Both the position numbers and the translations under genes were made by a program. The notes under the pieces are model-generated. The model made no database searches, was not told the origin of the DNA, and saw nothing but the letters and a program-made list of their open reading frames with translations. A DNA stretch of 52,573 bases from Chromera velia. Lineage: Eukaryota > Sar > Chromeraceae. This document shows positions 11,966 through 22,569 of the stretch, piece by piece (position 1 is the first letter of the stretch; each line of letters begins with the position of its first letter). Where the stretch lies: the NCBI GenBank assembly GCA_018398765.1, contig JAHBMJ010003202.1:35001-87573 (forward strand), given 5' to 3'.

Positions 11966-12338
11966 TGACTGTACTGACAATTGAAACTTTTGTACCGGAA
12001 AGTGACTTTAAAAAATTTAGTTTTTAAAACATTAAAATAGATAGTTTAACCTTTAAACTAATTGATTTTCATAATTTATTTAAGACTATTTAAGCTCAGT
12101 AAGATGTGTAAAAAATGAAATAAAAAAATGTATATAGAAAGTATATATTTTTTCAAAACCATAAATTGTCTAGTACCTATCATCGTAAATTAACGCCAAG
12201 ACGAAAACACAATAAGAAATGTATCTGAATGGCTCTGAATCGATCTGATTGAAGCATTTCTTCTCATGATCATAACTGTTTTATTTTCAATTCATATGAG
12301 GCACTGCTCAACGGCGGGCGTGTCAGGGGTAGGGGGGG
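11966..12338. other. AT-rich DNA without gene
   Basis: AT-rich sequence with poly-A and poly-T runs between the DIRS fragment and the assembly gap. Nothing recognised. A G-rich run (AGGGGTAGGGGGGG) directly abuts the gap. Confidence 0.5.
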
Positions 12339-12573
12339 NNNNNNNNNNNNNNNNNNNNNNNNNNNNNNNNNNNNNNNNNNNNNNNNNNNNNNNNNNNNNN
12401 NNNNNNNNNNNNNNNNNNNNNNNNNNNNNNNNNNNNNNNNNNNNNNNNNNNNNNNNNNNNNNNNNNNNNNNNNNNNNNNNNNNNNNNNNNNNNNNNNNNN
12501 NNNNNNNNNNNNNNNNNNNNNNNNNNNNNNNNNNNNNNNNNNNNNNNNNNNNNNNNNNNNNNNNNNNNNNNNN
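12339..12573. other. Assembly gap (235 N)
   Basis: An unbroken run of 235 N. Reading frames that cross it are meaningless. The right flank carries a 55-bp sequence that is duplicated about 3 kb downstream, so the gap probably sits in or beside a repeat. Confidence 0.99.
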
Positions 12574-12574
12574 T

Positions 12575-12629
12575 ATACCACAAACCCATTAAACCTTATC
12601 TTTAAAAGTTGTTCATACTTTCATGCAGG
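12575..12629 (+). repeat. 55-bp direct repeat, copy 1, at the gap edge
   Basis: The 55 bases starting ATACCACAAACCC and ending CATGCAGG recur identically at 15574-15628, exactly 2999 bp downstream. After it this copy runs into G8, whereas the second copy continues TAAGAAAC. Either a genuine repeat or a misjoined contig end beside the gap. Confidence 0.85.
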
Positions 12630-12784
12630 GGGGGGCATCTCAGTATATATCAAACATGCACACCCATGAATGCCACCTGCAGAAATATATGTACACAAAC
12701 AGAAAGTCAGTCGAATTGCCAGAATACACATAAAAGCATGCATGCAAACACAACCTGTATCTTTAATTTACATCAGAATGATAC

Positions 12785-13540
12785 ATGAAAGCAGGAAGAC
12801 TGAAATTGGGAAAGCAATCGGACGGGCAGGAAGGCTAAAATCGGGAAGGCAATCAGGCGGGCAGGAAGGCCGAAATTGGAAGGCAGTCAGGCCGCCAAGA
12901 AGACCAAAATTGGAAGGCAGGCATGTAGGCAGAAAAAACGAACTCTGGGAGGCAGTCAGACACACAAGAAGGCCGAACTTGGGAAGACAGTCGGGCCAGC
13001 AGGAAGAACAAAATTGGGAAGGTCATCGGGTAAGCAGGATAACCGAAATTAGGAAGCGTTAGGAGGAAACTTGGGCAGGAAGGAAGGCCAAAATAGGAAA
13101 AGCAATCAGGCAGGCAGGAAAGCCGAAATTAGGAAGGCAACCGGACAGGCAGGAAGGCCGAAATTGTAAAGTCAGTCAGACAGACAGAAAGGCCAAAATT
13201 TGGAAACCATTGAGGCAGACAGAAAGACCAAAATTTGGAGGGCAGTCAGGCAGGTAAAAAGGCCGAAATGGGAAAGCAGTCAGTATGGCAGGAATGCAAA
13301 ACTCTGGAAGGCAGTCAGGTAGGCAAGAAGGCCGAAATTGGGAAGGCAATCGAGCAGGCAGGAAGACCGAAATTGGGAGTGCGGCAAAGGCTAAAATTAG
13401 GAAGGCAATAGGGTGGGCGGAAAAGCCGAAATTGGGAAGGCATTTAGCCAGACAGAAAGGCCGAAAGCTAGAGGGCAGTAAAGCAGGTAAGAAGGGTGAA
13501 AGTTTGGAGGCACTCAGGCAGATAGAAAAAAACATAGGCT
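12785..13540. repeat. Minisatellite of 34-36 bp units, about 20 copies
   Basis: Degenerate tandem copies of a unit like AGGAAGGCCGAAATTGGG followed by AAGGCAGTCAGGCAGGC. Units are 34-36 bp long and differ by substitutions and one- or two-base indels. The array translates on both strands into 11- to 12-residue repeats (for example 13176-13718 minus and 13285-13602 plus), but no flanking domain or start supports a protein. I treat it as non-coding satellite DNA. Confidence 0.85.
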
Positions 13541-13895
13541 CGGCACGTAGGGGCGCTACTCCCTTTCGCAGTCTGAAGACTGCGGCCTTAACGAAAATGT
13601 AAAGACCTACCTCTAGAGGAGTTGAAGAAGGACTGGGACATAAAACAAGCATCTCCTGGAAGAGATCCATACACGACCTGCAAAGAGCAGAGGAGGGGGG
13701 CAGGGGTGAACAACACACGCAAAGGGAGACGGCAGTTTTGTGCCTTGCCGAGGGCAGACCGGTCAGTCATTCAGAAACCACAATAGCCAGGTTGCAGGCA
13801 CACAGGAACACTCACAGACATCATACAAAGCCTTTTGTATGCACCAAGAAGGCTCATCTCTGCAAACAAGATTTTTTTAATTCTCTCACTGGGAG

Positions 13896-14118
13896 GAGGG
13901 GGTGGACCCTCTCGCAGGGGTACGAAACGACCCAATTTGGTACCCCTGGTGGAGGGGGGGGGTCTGACCTGCTCTGCAGGTTTGCATTCAAAATGTGTCT
14001 AGGAGTGTTTCCTAGATACATTTTGAACGCAAACCTGTAGAGCAGGTTAGACCCCCCCCTTCCACCAGGGGTACCAGATTGGGTTGTTTCGTACCCCTGT
14101 GAGAGGGTCTACCCCCCC
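13896..14118. repeat. Foldback palindrome with ~110-bp arms
   Basis: The left arm at 13896-14004 and right arm at 14011-14118 are reverse complements, with a loop of about 6 bp (between CTAGGA and TCCTAG). Landmarks on the left are GGGTACGAAACGACCC, GGTACCCCTGGTGGA and CTGACCTGCTCTGCAGG; all recur inverted on the right. Mismatches are mainly transitions. The arms are close enough to form a long hairpin, or a double-stranded RNA if transcribed. Likely a foldback element or small-RNA-producing locus. Confidence 0.85.
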
Positions 14119-15739
14119 TTGTTGCTGGTGGAACGACACAAAACGAACTGACCTGATTGAGCGATCCAAACCAGTCCGGCAACCCTTTTAATTATTGTAT
14201 AACTCCTTTGCACCGAGGCAACCACTCCCACGAGCAACCAGAGGTGTCCAGCTAACACAGATACCGGAGGGGGAAAAAACTCCGGAATCTCTAACCCCTC
14301 CAAAAATGAGGTTCTGAAATAACAGGCTGAACACGATTTCGTCATTGTCAAGCCTTCCAATACAATCTAATAGAACGCTTGACAACGAGATTTTGTGGAT
14401 AGAAGCCCATTCTGTTGACCCGACTTTCTGACTGGAGGAGAACTTTCTGAAGACCTGACTGAAAATTTTTTAGATGGGCATTTTGATGGGTCAGCGCGCA
14501 GCCGGGAAGTGCTTTTTGGCCTTGGTGGCCGGCTGGGCCCTGGCCCGCAACGCGTAGTTTGCCTTCCGGGGCCGTCACATGGTTGGCCAATCTAAAATCG
14601 GCTCCCAAATTCGGCTTTCCGTCGAATGTTTCAAGTTGATCAGAGCACGACCTAGTGCCACCTCTCTCCCATCACACAGACTTGCTCTCCAGCGATGAAA
14701 GTAGGCTTTATTGAAAGCCCAGAGGATTGGCTTCTTTGCTTTTTCTTAGGTTTATGACATGATTCACTCTACTGGTTGCCCTGAGAGGGCAATTTCGATC
14801 TTCCATCACGAAGGGCATGGCCCATTTCCACGTAAACGAGCCTATGAAATTGCCCCAGTAAAGCTTCTATTGAATTCCTTCCATGCGTGCGCTCTAACAA
14901 GCTCTAGATGAGGAGCTGGAAAGGCTTTTTGGATGAAGGGGCCAGCTCTGAGTGGCCAGAAGGTGAGCCACTTTATGAATTTTTGTATATCTGTACTGCA
15001 GGTCAGACTAAGCTTTTCTCGGAGGACCGTTTGTCGGTGCTTGGGTTTCATGAAGAAGCATTACGGCTAGTAATCTCGGGTGATCTGAAGTTGTGGGAGT
15101 GAGGCGCAGCTCTTGTTTGTATAAGAATTTGGAGGTAGGGCTCTGGGGTGGACTAAGACCCAGTGGCCAGTGCCGGGCCTCACCCAGAAAAAACAAGAAC
15201 GCTATGATGGCTGATCATGGGCAAGGCCCTCTGGCTAGAGGCCATAGATCGATCAGGCTTTCAGAAACTAAGCATTTGCCTCTTGCACGGTCATAGTGCT
15301 CAACATTTGTTTGGTTGAACTGCTTTCTGTGGGTGTCAAATCGGTAGATCTGTTTGTGAACATTCATTTTTACTTTTCATGGGGGTTGCCCACTGTGTGC
15401 TCCCTCCTTACATCAGTGTGCGGATTCGGCGTATTCCATTAGAAGTAAAAGTTAGCTTGTTTGTGCATTACACTGCGCATTGTCACATGCCTGCAGAGTC
15501 TGCAATCACTCCCCGACATATCAACATACTATAACTCTTTCACCTCATTCACGTCCAACAATTTCCAACATACATACCACAAACCCATTAAACCTTATCT
15601 TTAAAAGTTGTTCATACTTTCATGCAGGTAAGAAACAATAAATAGAATCATTCTAAGTGCTTTAAAGACTTAGATTTTTATATAAAATTTAGTGTGATAT
15701 ATAGAAAATTAAAAGTTACTTTCTAGTATAAAAGTTTCA
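14119..15739. other. 1.6 kb without assignable gene
   Basis: Moderately GC-balanced DNA. A 64-codon ORF (14908-15102, plus strand) and an 86-codon ORF (14348-14608, minus strand) are present but match no family I know. The second copy of the 55-bp repeat lies at 15574-15628. Copies of splice-like signals occur (for example CTGTACTGCAGGTC near 14994) but no consistent exon chain could be built. Confidence 0.4.
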
Positions 15740-15756
15740 ATTATCACTACAGTCAG

Positions 15757-16346
15757 TTGGTGGTTGTTCTTTTAAAACTGATTCAAACCGTTTCGTTTGT
15801 TTTCGTTGTATTTTCTCACGGCGTCTCGCCACGACAACCAAATTTTGTGTTCGATTGCGTTACGTCACTGTCACTTTCCGGGGCTACCTCGGCCCGCAAA
15901 GCAAAAACCCTTGCCGGCCTGCGCCTGGCCGCGAATGTCACTCGCCCATCCGCCGGACTCCGACTTTATTCCAGCTGAACTACCGTTCTTACTCCGTTGG
16001 ATGTCTTTGGCTGGCTCTGTAAGAACTGATACTTCAGATTCTATAGCCTACGGCCTACTGCCCTGCTTGCCACACCAATGTACGGACTCCACGTTAGATT
16101 TCATCTTGACGTTTTTAATATTATCTCATGATTTGAACATTAACCTTATATACACAATGACTATACTTATTATACATGCTTCAGTGTTTTAAGGGTTTAT
16201 GTTCATGATTACGGTTTAGGCCGCATCAAGATCATGGAGGCACTACTAGTCGCATCGGCCCCGGTCGGCCCCTAATTGAATACTGCTCGTACGAGGACCT
16301 ATGCTCCTGGTGGCATCACCTCCTGCCCCCACAACCCTACAAACCC
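15757..16346 (+). repeat. Left inverted terminal repeat of the DIRS-like element
   Basis: About 590 bp that recur in reverse complement at 27667-28222. Shared landmarks include TTGGATGTCTTTGGCT, TAGCCTACGGCCTACTGCCC, AAGGGTTTATGTTCATGATT and CTCCTGCCCCCACAACC. Part of the same sequence (16235-16330) is also found in the fragment at 11437-11740. Confidence 0.85.
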
Positions 16347-16593
16347 CCGTGATCTGAACGTCAACCTTATACACACAATGACTATACTGCAGTTGCTAGG
16401 TACGAACACCAGAAGTGACGTGGGTTCGTTTGCCTTCCGGTTGTCGGACGAGAGTTTATATCGAGTGATTGAATTTTCTCTGAGTTTTTGGTTGAATTCG
16501 CCTCGGGCGCTGACAGTATCAGTTTTTTTGGAATCATCAGGTAGATATGATCAGCGTCAGCTGAGAACGGGGCCAAGGTGGCAGCCGCCGTGA

Positions 16594-16918
16594 GTGACCC
16601 GGCGAACCCTATCAATGCATGCAGACGTGATCATTGAGACAGAGCAAGAACAGCAGAAGCATGAGGAGAAACAAGATGCCATAAGAGCCGTATTCGAGAT
16701 TCTCAACGTAAGTGAAGGTCAGTCTCAAGGAGATGGTTTTAAGCAACAGTTTTGTGTCATTCATATCATACCGGGGGCCGTTTGAGGCACCGGCAGACGT
16801 GGTATTATGACAATTGGAAGGCACCGCAGGGCATGACGCCGAAGGATGAGGTGCACTCATTGAGACAAGATCATATAAGTCCGCTTTGCGAACTCAAAAG
16901 TCAGACGCTGGTTGAGCT
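16594..16918 (+). other. Leader of the DIRS-like element with a short charged ORF
   Basis: A 63-codon ORF (16594-16785) begins in a different frame from ORF1 and is Glu/Gln/Lys-rich (for example EQEQQKHEEKQ). It could be the frameshifted N-terminus of ORF1 or a chance ORF. ORF1 proper is open only from 16919. Confidence 0.35.
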
Positions 16919-17553
16919 ATGACACTATATGAATATGTCTGTGTCCATGCAGATGTGACCAAATTCCTGACGGAGGACCAAACGGTCAGATTCGCCAAGA
17001 TGTTGGGTGAACCCCCCGGTCAGGGGGAGGAGGACCCGAAAAAGAAGTCGAAGAGAGAGAAAAACAAGAAGCAGAGGGATGCTCGGGCGAAAGCCGAAAA
17101 GGAGAGAGAGGAGGCACTTGCTCACAGAGAGGCTGCCCTTGATAACATCGAGGCGAATTGGGAGAAACTGCAAAAAAAGAGGCGCCCTCCAATGGATGGG
17201 GGTCATCAAGAAGAGGCCAAGACAGGCAGATCGCAGAAAAAGCCTTGCAAGAAGAAGGACGGCGACGTCGAGTGTAACGAGTCTGGAGACAGGGATGTGC
17301 TCACAGATCAGGGGAAGGGGAAGTTTCAGACAGACCCTTCGACATGGGATCTAGGGTAATCGACTTAAAATATTACTAGATGAATTTTAGGGGTTATACA
17401 TAGGGTATGTTAGTATTTAATATCACCTCTACACTAAAAACCATTTTTTTAGGACTTATTACATTAAATTACTTCAAATAAAGTCAACATCTCATTAGAA
17501 TGCTCACTGGTTCGCTTGTAATCTGCAATGAAAGTCTTGTCTCCAAGTGACAT

Positions 17554-18130
17554 TGTTATGGTCTACTCAGACCGCAACTTAAGTCTTTGATTATTCTAAG
17601 ACGTTTTGCTGTCTGTGTCCTTTGGCAGACATCAGGAGAATCACAATAGATGAAATGTGAGCACTGCCAGATGGCAGACTGAGAAGCGGAAGGTCTCGGG
17701 TTCGATTCCCACCTCCATCTCTTTTGCCTAACTTTCACAAGAAGCCGATTAATCGGTTCTGTATCGGTTAAGACAAAGTATGTCAAACTTGATACACTTT
17801 CAAAAATGAAAGTCTGTCAAACATGATACACTTACACAATTGATACACTTTCACAATTGGCAACCTTTGCAGGAAACAAGCATAAAATGCAACTTTGAAA
17901 AAAAAGAAAAGAAAGAATCGATTAAAAACTTGACCTCGGAGTAACAGAATTGAATCCCAAATCGAGTTGACTTACCTTCTGGAAGAATTGACTTGAAGCG
18001 ATCTGAACCGACCTTCACTGACTTCAATAACATTGAGTGAATAATTAAAAGATATATTCAACTCCAATTCTAGTTCTATTCTTTCGTTTCGGCTTTGTCT
18101 GACCTATTGAGTCCGGAGGAACACGGAACA
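17554..18130 (+). repeat. 5' LTR
   Basis: 577 bp, TG...CA. By eye it differs from the 3' LTR at about 14 positions, all transitions, roughly 97.5% identity. It contains the tRNA-like Pol III B-box GGTTCGATTCC at 17699-17709, about 16 bp downstream of an A-box-like TGGCAGACTGAG. Confidence 0.9.
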
Positions 18131-20538
18131 TGTGGTGACTTGCCGCGAGAGTCGAACACAACCTGCAAAGAGCGAAACTAGCTGGAGACCAATCGAGTCT
18201 CTCAGCACAGACACTTGGAAGATTTTCATTCAGGCAACTTCAGAAACTGTCTTCCTTGCCAGGACCCCCAACAAGAGATCGTGAGAGAAGGTCAAACTGT
18301 ACGGCCGACCACTCCTCTTCAGGAACCGACACCAAAGAGTTCTCTTCATCCAAGCACACCTGCAAGCACTGGATCTAGCAGTTCCTTCTGCTACTCGCTG
18401 GAGACCTTTCAGAAGACACTTCACCTATGTGTGGGCAGCTGTCACTCCTTTGGACCCTGCTGTCCCCAGACTTCCTTTTCTTCCTTCTGAACTCCATCCA
18501 CATCGGCACGCTTTCATACCCAGCTTCTGGTACGCTCTAACACCTTTGTCAACCACAAAGAGCCCCTCGAGTTGAGAGGACCGTCACCTTTGACTTGGAG
18601 AAAAATCACATCAAAACGGAGCAAACCGCGAAGCGCTGCTGAATTTTTGTTTTCTTCCTTCTTCTGTCCTTTGAGAAAGACACCCAAACAAAACCAGAGC
18701 AAACCGCGAAGCGCTGTTCATTTTTCTTCGTTTCTCTCTTTTCTATCCCAGCCTCAGTACCATGTGGAGCTTGCGCTCCCGAGACAGACATTGGTGAAAC
18801 AATACAGAATTAAGAGGAAAGGTTATATAAGTCTCTCATCAAAGATGATTGACTGACCTTTGCGTGCTGAATCCAAATACCGCGGGGTTAATTGCTTCCT
18901 TGGGCCCGGGCGTGTGACTCCTCCCCCGCCGTGCGGTGGAATGCCGGGGCATATGCAACCAAATTATCACGAGACGCCGCGTAACCGAAAATGACTGACC
19001 TTTTTGGTCAAGCCAGTAGTTCTTTCCCGAATCGAAGAGCAATCTCTACACTCACAGATGAAACTCCTCCCCATAAACCTTCTAAGGAAAACAATAGCAG
19101 TCTCGTACAGGCACGAGCGCCTCTGTGGGGGTCGACATCCCTCTGAGAATCAGCCCTCTCTGCAAACTGAAAGAACGGATGGAGCGACCATTGGATCGGA
19201 ACTGTGGAACTTCTGGACCTCGCTGGAGCTTGGACCTCTTGCTAGCTGGCGACGATGGAGCAAGCTTTAGGAGGCTCAGGATAAGTTGCTTGTGTATCGA
19301 TAAAAAAACGTTTTGTTGGGGAATGGAAGATTGGGTAAAAAAGGTGTGTGTGAAGTAAGACTTAGTATGTGGTGGGATGATGCACATACCAGACTCGAGA
19401 CAACTGTGTGTACACACAAAAAAAAACAAACAGACCAATCGGATGCATGGACTGGCCACCATAATACACATCCATTCACTGTGGTTGGCACCTTGGTGCG
19501 ATTGACCTCTTACATCCGAAACGGACGATGCGAAAGGTATGGGCATTCAGCAGAAGGCTGAGTGTGCCACGGCCCAACAACCACTCTTGGTTGCTCAATG
19601 AAATCGTCAGGATTTCTCTCTAAGAGAGCAGAGCTGAATGAGTTCTTTCTGGTGTGAACTGTGACGCTTTCTGATGCTGATAAGACTGGATCTTTCGATC
19701 TCGAAGTCGAGCCGGGGTGTTGAGATCCATCAGATGTGCAAGATGCACAAGGCGCAGTGCTGGGCCAATCTGATGCCCCCGAGGGAACGGCAGGCCTGAC
19801 CTTTGAAAGACGAAGTGTGATCAAAAGTGTGACCAAATGTGACTGCTGCCGCGTGGCCGGGCTCTCTCCGTGGTCGGTAAGCCCCGGTCGTACCGTTCCT
19901 CTCGATAAAAAGTGAGAAGGTGAAAGGATTGGACGCAGACGATCGCTGATCATGAAGCCAATGATCGAGCTTCCAAAGCAACGCACCTCAAGGAGTGAGG
20001 TCAAGACAAAGGTTTAGAGGATACACTGATGAATCAGTGTAATAGAAGCAAAGAAACTGAGTTAAAGGAAGGTCTTGGGAATGAAGTGTCCGCTGTTGAC
20101 TGTGTGTGAGAATTTGAACATTATTGAGAAACACTGAATCCACAAAACACCACCCAGTCACGGTGACTGCATACAAAGGCAAAATATCTATTCTTGTCTC
20201 TTTCGGAAGCTTTTGCGCCGCTTTGATTGGCTGATGGCTAGCTGGTGAAATGAATGAAAGTTAAGTAGGCGTCAACGCGTAGATTAGGATAGTAAGAACC
20301 TCAGGCGTCGGGACTTCGTGAAACTTCGTCGATGAGCAGACTGGAAAGTGAAGACACCTGTGGATACTTTTTAAGCCTACCGAGGGGCACACAAGAACTC
20401 GGTACAACTCTATGGAATTGAAGGCGCGTGGAACCGCCTTCGCAAGAGAGGGGCACGTGTTATGTCGTACTTTGAAGGCAAAAGAGACGACAGTAGTTTT
20501 AAAGGCGCGTGGAAGCGCCTTATTGAGGAGGGAGCATC
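18131..20538 (+). other. Interior of the LTR element, no coding domains
   Basis: About 2.4 kb. The longest ORF is 164 codons on the opposite strand (19510-20004) and lacks any retroviral motif. The polypurine tract GAGGAGGGAG lies at 20525-20534, four bases before the 3' LTR. The two AAGGCGCGTGGAA...CGCCTT motifs just upstream are small hairpins and could serve as packaging or terminator-like structures; this is speculation. Confidence 0.5.
18133..18150 (+). other. Putative tRNA primer-binding site
   Basis: TGGTGACTTGCCGCGAGA begins two bases after the LTR with the TGG that pairs with a tRNA CCA end. The bases after it (GTCGAAC) resemble the complement of a tRNA T-loop, so pairing could be extended. 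Which tRNA is used cannot be decided from this window. Confidence 0.5.
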
Positions 20539-21115
20539 TGTTACGGTCTACTCAGACCGCAACTTAAGTCTTTGATTATTCTGAGACGTTTTGCTGTCTA
20601 TGTCCTTTGGCAGACATCAGGAGAATCACAATGGATGAAATGTGAGCACTGCCAGATGGCAGACTGAGAAGCGGAAGGTCTTGGGTTCGATTTCCACCTC
20701 CATCTCTTTTGCCTAACTTTCACAAGAAGCCGATTAATCGGTTCTGTATCGGTTAAGACAAAGTATGTCAAACTTGATACACTTTCAAAAATGAAAGTCT
20801 GTCAAACATGATACACTTACACAATTGATATACTTTCACAATTGGCAACCTTTACAGGAAACAAGCATAAAATGTAACTTTGAAAAAAAAGAAAAGAAAG
20901 AATCGATTAAAAATTTGACCTCGGAGTAACAGAATTGAATCCCAAATCGAGTTGACTTACCTTCTGGAAGAATTGACTTGAAGCGATCTGAACCGACCTT
21001 CACTGACTTCAATAACATTGAGTGAATAATTAAAAGATATATTTAACTCCAATTCTAGTTCTATTCTTTCGTTTCGGCTTCGTCTGACCTACTGAGTCCG
21101 GAGGAACATGGAACA
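20539..21115 (+). repeat. 3' LTR
   Basis: 577 bp, same length as the 5' LTR with no indel seen. It starts TGTTACGG and ends ATGGAACA, followed by the ACAT duplication. Confidence 0.9.
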
Positions 21116-22569
21116 ACATCTAGAAAGGGCTCATAAACTCGTAATCCGTAATATATAGTAAAATGGGGTAAACAGCCCCCCTCCCTGGACCCTCCTTCAA
21201 AAAATAAAAGGAGACCGTCATGCTGCGATAATGTCATCACTAGACTTCAATTTCATTGATAACATTCATGACAACATTAGAGTCCTTCATGAGGAGCTTT
21301 TTGAACGCTTCTTCGACTTTTTGCAGCTCATCCTCCTCTGTGAACAGACTTTTCCCCTAGTCTTTTCCTACAACTTTTGCATAGTGCAACCAATAAAAAC
21401 CAACAGCAAGACCAACACTATTAAGGTAAATTTTGGGCTGCAATAGAACCAGGCTCGCGGCGGCTGCTGTTGCTCTGCGGCCTCCCGAGAGAGGCCGAGT
21501 AGTCAACTCAACGCCTCTTCCATCAGTCTCCCTAGCAGTCTTCCCCCCTCCCTTTGTCCCTAAATCCCTAGCCTGAATCCTTGATAGGCGCTCAAAAGAC
21601 TGCAGAAGAAAAGAATTAATAATTTTTATTGTCTTTTGTATGAGCTACAGCGGGAAGCCTTGTGCTTTTTGGGAGATGGGTAACGGTATGCAAGGAAAAA
21701 AAATATTGGTGGTCTTTCAAAAGATGCCGTAATCTCGTAATCTGCAATCAGTTGTAAGAGACATACCATAAAAGGGGCCCCCCGGGGGTATATGATTATT
21801 TTTTCCCGTAATCACACTTAATTTCACCGGATTTAAGCTTTTAAAGATGAACTATGTTCCTTTAGCCTGAAATATTTATGTAATCTATATTTTTATTATA
21901 TGTTTTATATGATCTTACCTATAAAATCTTAATCGTAATTGAAATAGTCGGATACCCTAGACATGGGATATGAATCTGTTTCTGCCAGCGAGTAAGGTGG
22001 AGAAAGACTCCACTTGTGTACTGCCCAAAGATTCTGTCATCGGGGGTGCCTTGACCCTGGCGCTAAACGGAGAAGGAGAGTTCAAAACACCCATCCGCTT
22101 CAACAGAGAGCCACCTAAGAACGTGACAAGAATATGGGCGGAGAGGGTTGTGCGAGAGAGAGATAGCATCTCTGATAACACAGATGAGAAATCGGAGAAA
22201 AAGTCCAGAGATGTGGCGGAGATGGCAGCAGTGCTGGTCAGATTCCTTGAGGGATGTACTGAATTCCTTGCACTGCAACAGGGGACCCTTGAGGCGGTTG
22301 GGAGAGCCCTCATTGCCCAAAAAACGGGCGCGCCACTTCCCCTGCACGCCTCTGACATGGTTTTCTCCCTGCTGGCTCTGGCATTCGAGAGACTGGCCTG
22401 CCTCAGGGATAGAGGGGGACAGACCGAGGCAAGAATGTCTGTCATTGAGGTAAAGCTTCAAAGCATGGGAGGCAAGCCCCCGCAAACCCTAGCCGCAGAT
22501 CTAGAAGTGGTCTTTGCAGGAATACGGGTCTGGACAGACGAAACAGCAAGTCGGAACCGCGAACCCTAA

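Larger units (their letters stand above)
17554..21115 (+). mobile_element. Non-autonomous LTR retrotransposon
   Basis: Two 577-bp direct repeats (17554-18130 and 20539-21115) begin TGTTA and end GGAACA, the usual TG...CA form. They are flanked by the 4-bp duplication ACAT (17550-17553 and 21116-21119). A primer-binding-like TGG follows the left LTR and a polypurine tract precedes the right one. The 2.4-kb interior contains no gag, protease, reverse transcriptase or integrase ORF that I can recognise. This is a TRIM/LARD-like element that would depend on proteins made elsewhere. The interior holds two copies of CAAACCGCGAAGCGCTG (near 18624 and 18705) and two of AAGGCGCGTGGAA (near 20422 and 20500). 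Confidence 0.88.
17351..21960. mobile_element. Mutator-like DNA element with CTAGGGTA ends, 9-bp target duplication
   Basis: Ends: CTAGGGTAATCGACT on the left, and CTAGGGTATCCGACT when the right end is read inverted (13 of 15 identical). The flanks are the perfect 9-bp direct repeat ACATGGGAT (17342-17350 and 21961-21969). Nine-bp duplications point to the Mutator superfamily, though the terminal repeats are short for it. Without its own LTR insertion the element is only about 1.0 kb and has no transposase, so it is non-autonomous. The short ORF at 21231-21446 (71 codons) matches nothing I know. Two further elements in this window (32793-36327, 41084-42051) share CTAGGG ends and 8-9 bp duplications. 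Confidence 0.82.
16919..22569 (+). pseudogene. Gag-like ORF1 of the DIRS-like element, split by a transposon
   Basis: Two open segments, 16919-17350 and 21961-22569, are the halves of one ORF. The 9-bp target duplication ACATGGGAT lies at the break, and removing the 4.6-kb insertion with one duplicate puts the halves in the same frame. The first half is very basic and acidic by turns (KKKSKREKNKKQRDARAK, then a Glu-rich heptad-like stretch), suggesting a nucleic-acid-binding, coiled-coil capsid-type protein. The second half is more ordinary, with helical segments (for example VLVRFLEGCTEFLALQQ). I recognise no named domain, and no zinc knuckle is visible. The total would be about 345 residues. 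A gag role is inferred from position ahead of the reverse transcriptase. Because the element inserts CTA GGG TAA, the protein is truncated three codons after the insertion point. Confidence 0.7.

Noticed and set aside
12266-12592. ORFs spanning the run of N
   Set aside because: They are artefacts of translating undefined bases.
13176-13718. A 180-codon repeat protein on the minus strand over the minisatellite
   Set aside because: Unit length varies between 34 and 36 bp, so the frame is not maintained in the unit structure, and no non-repeat domain adjoins it.
17690-17725. A functional tRNA gene
   Set aside because: Only the B-box and a weak A-box are present; no cloverleaf with acceptor and anticodon stems can be drawn.
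19510-20004. 164-codon minus-strand ORF in the LTR element interior
   Set aside because: No retroviral or other motif, antisense to the element, and Ser/Pro-rich like a chance ORF.
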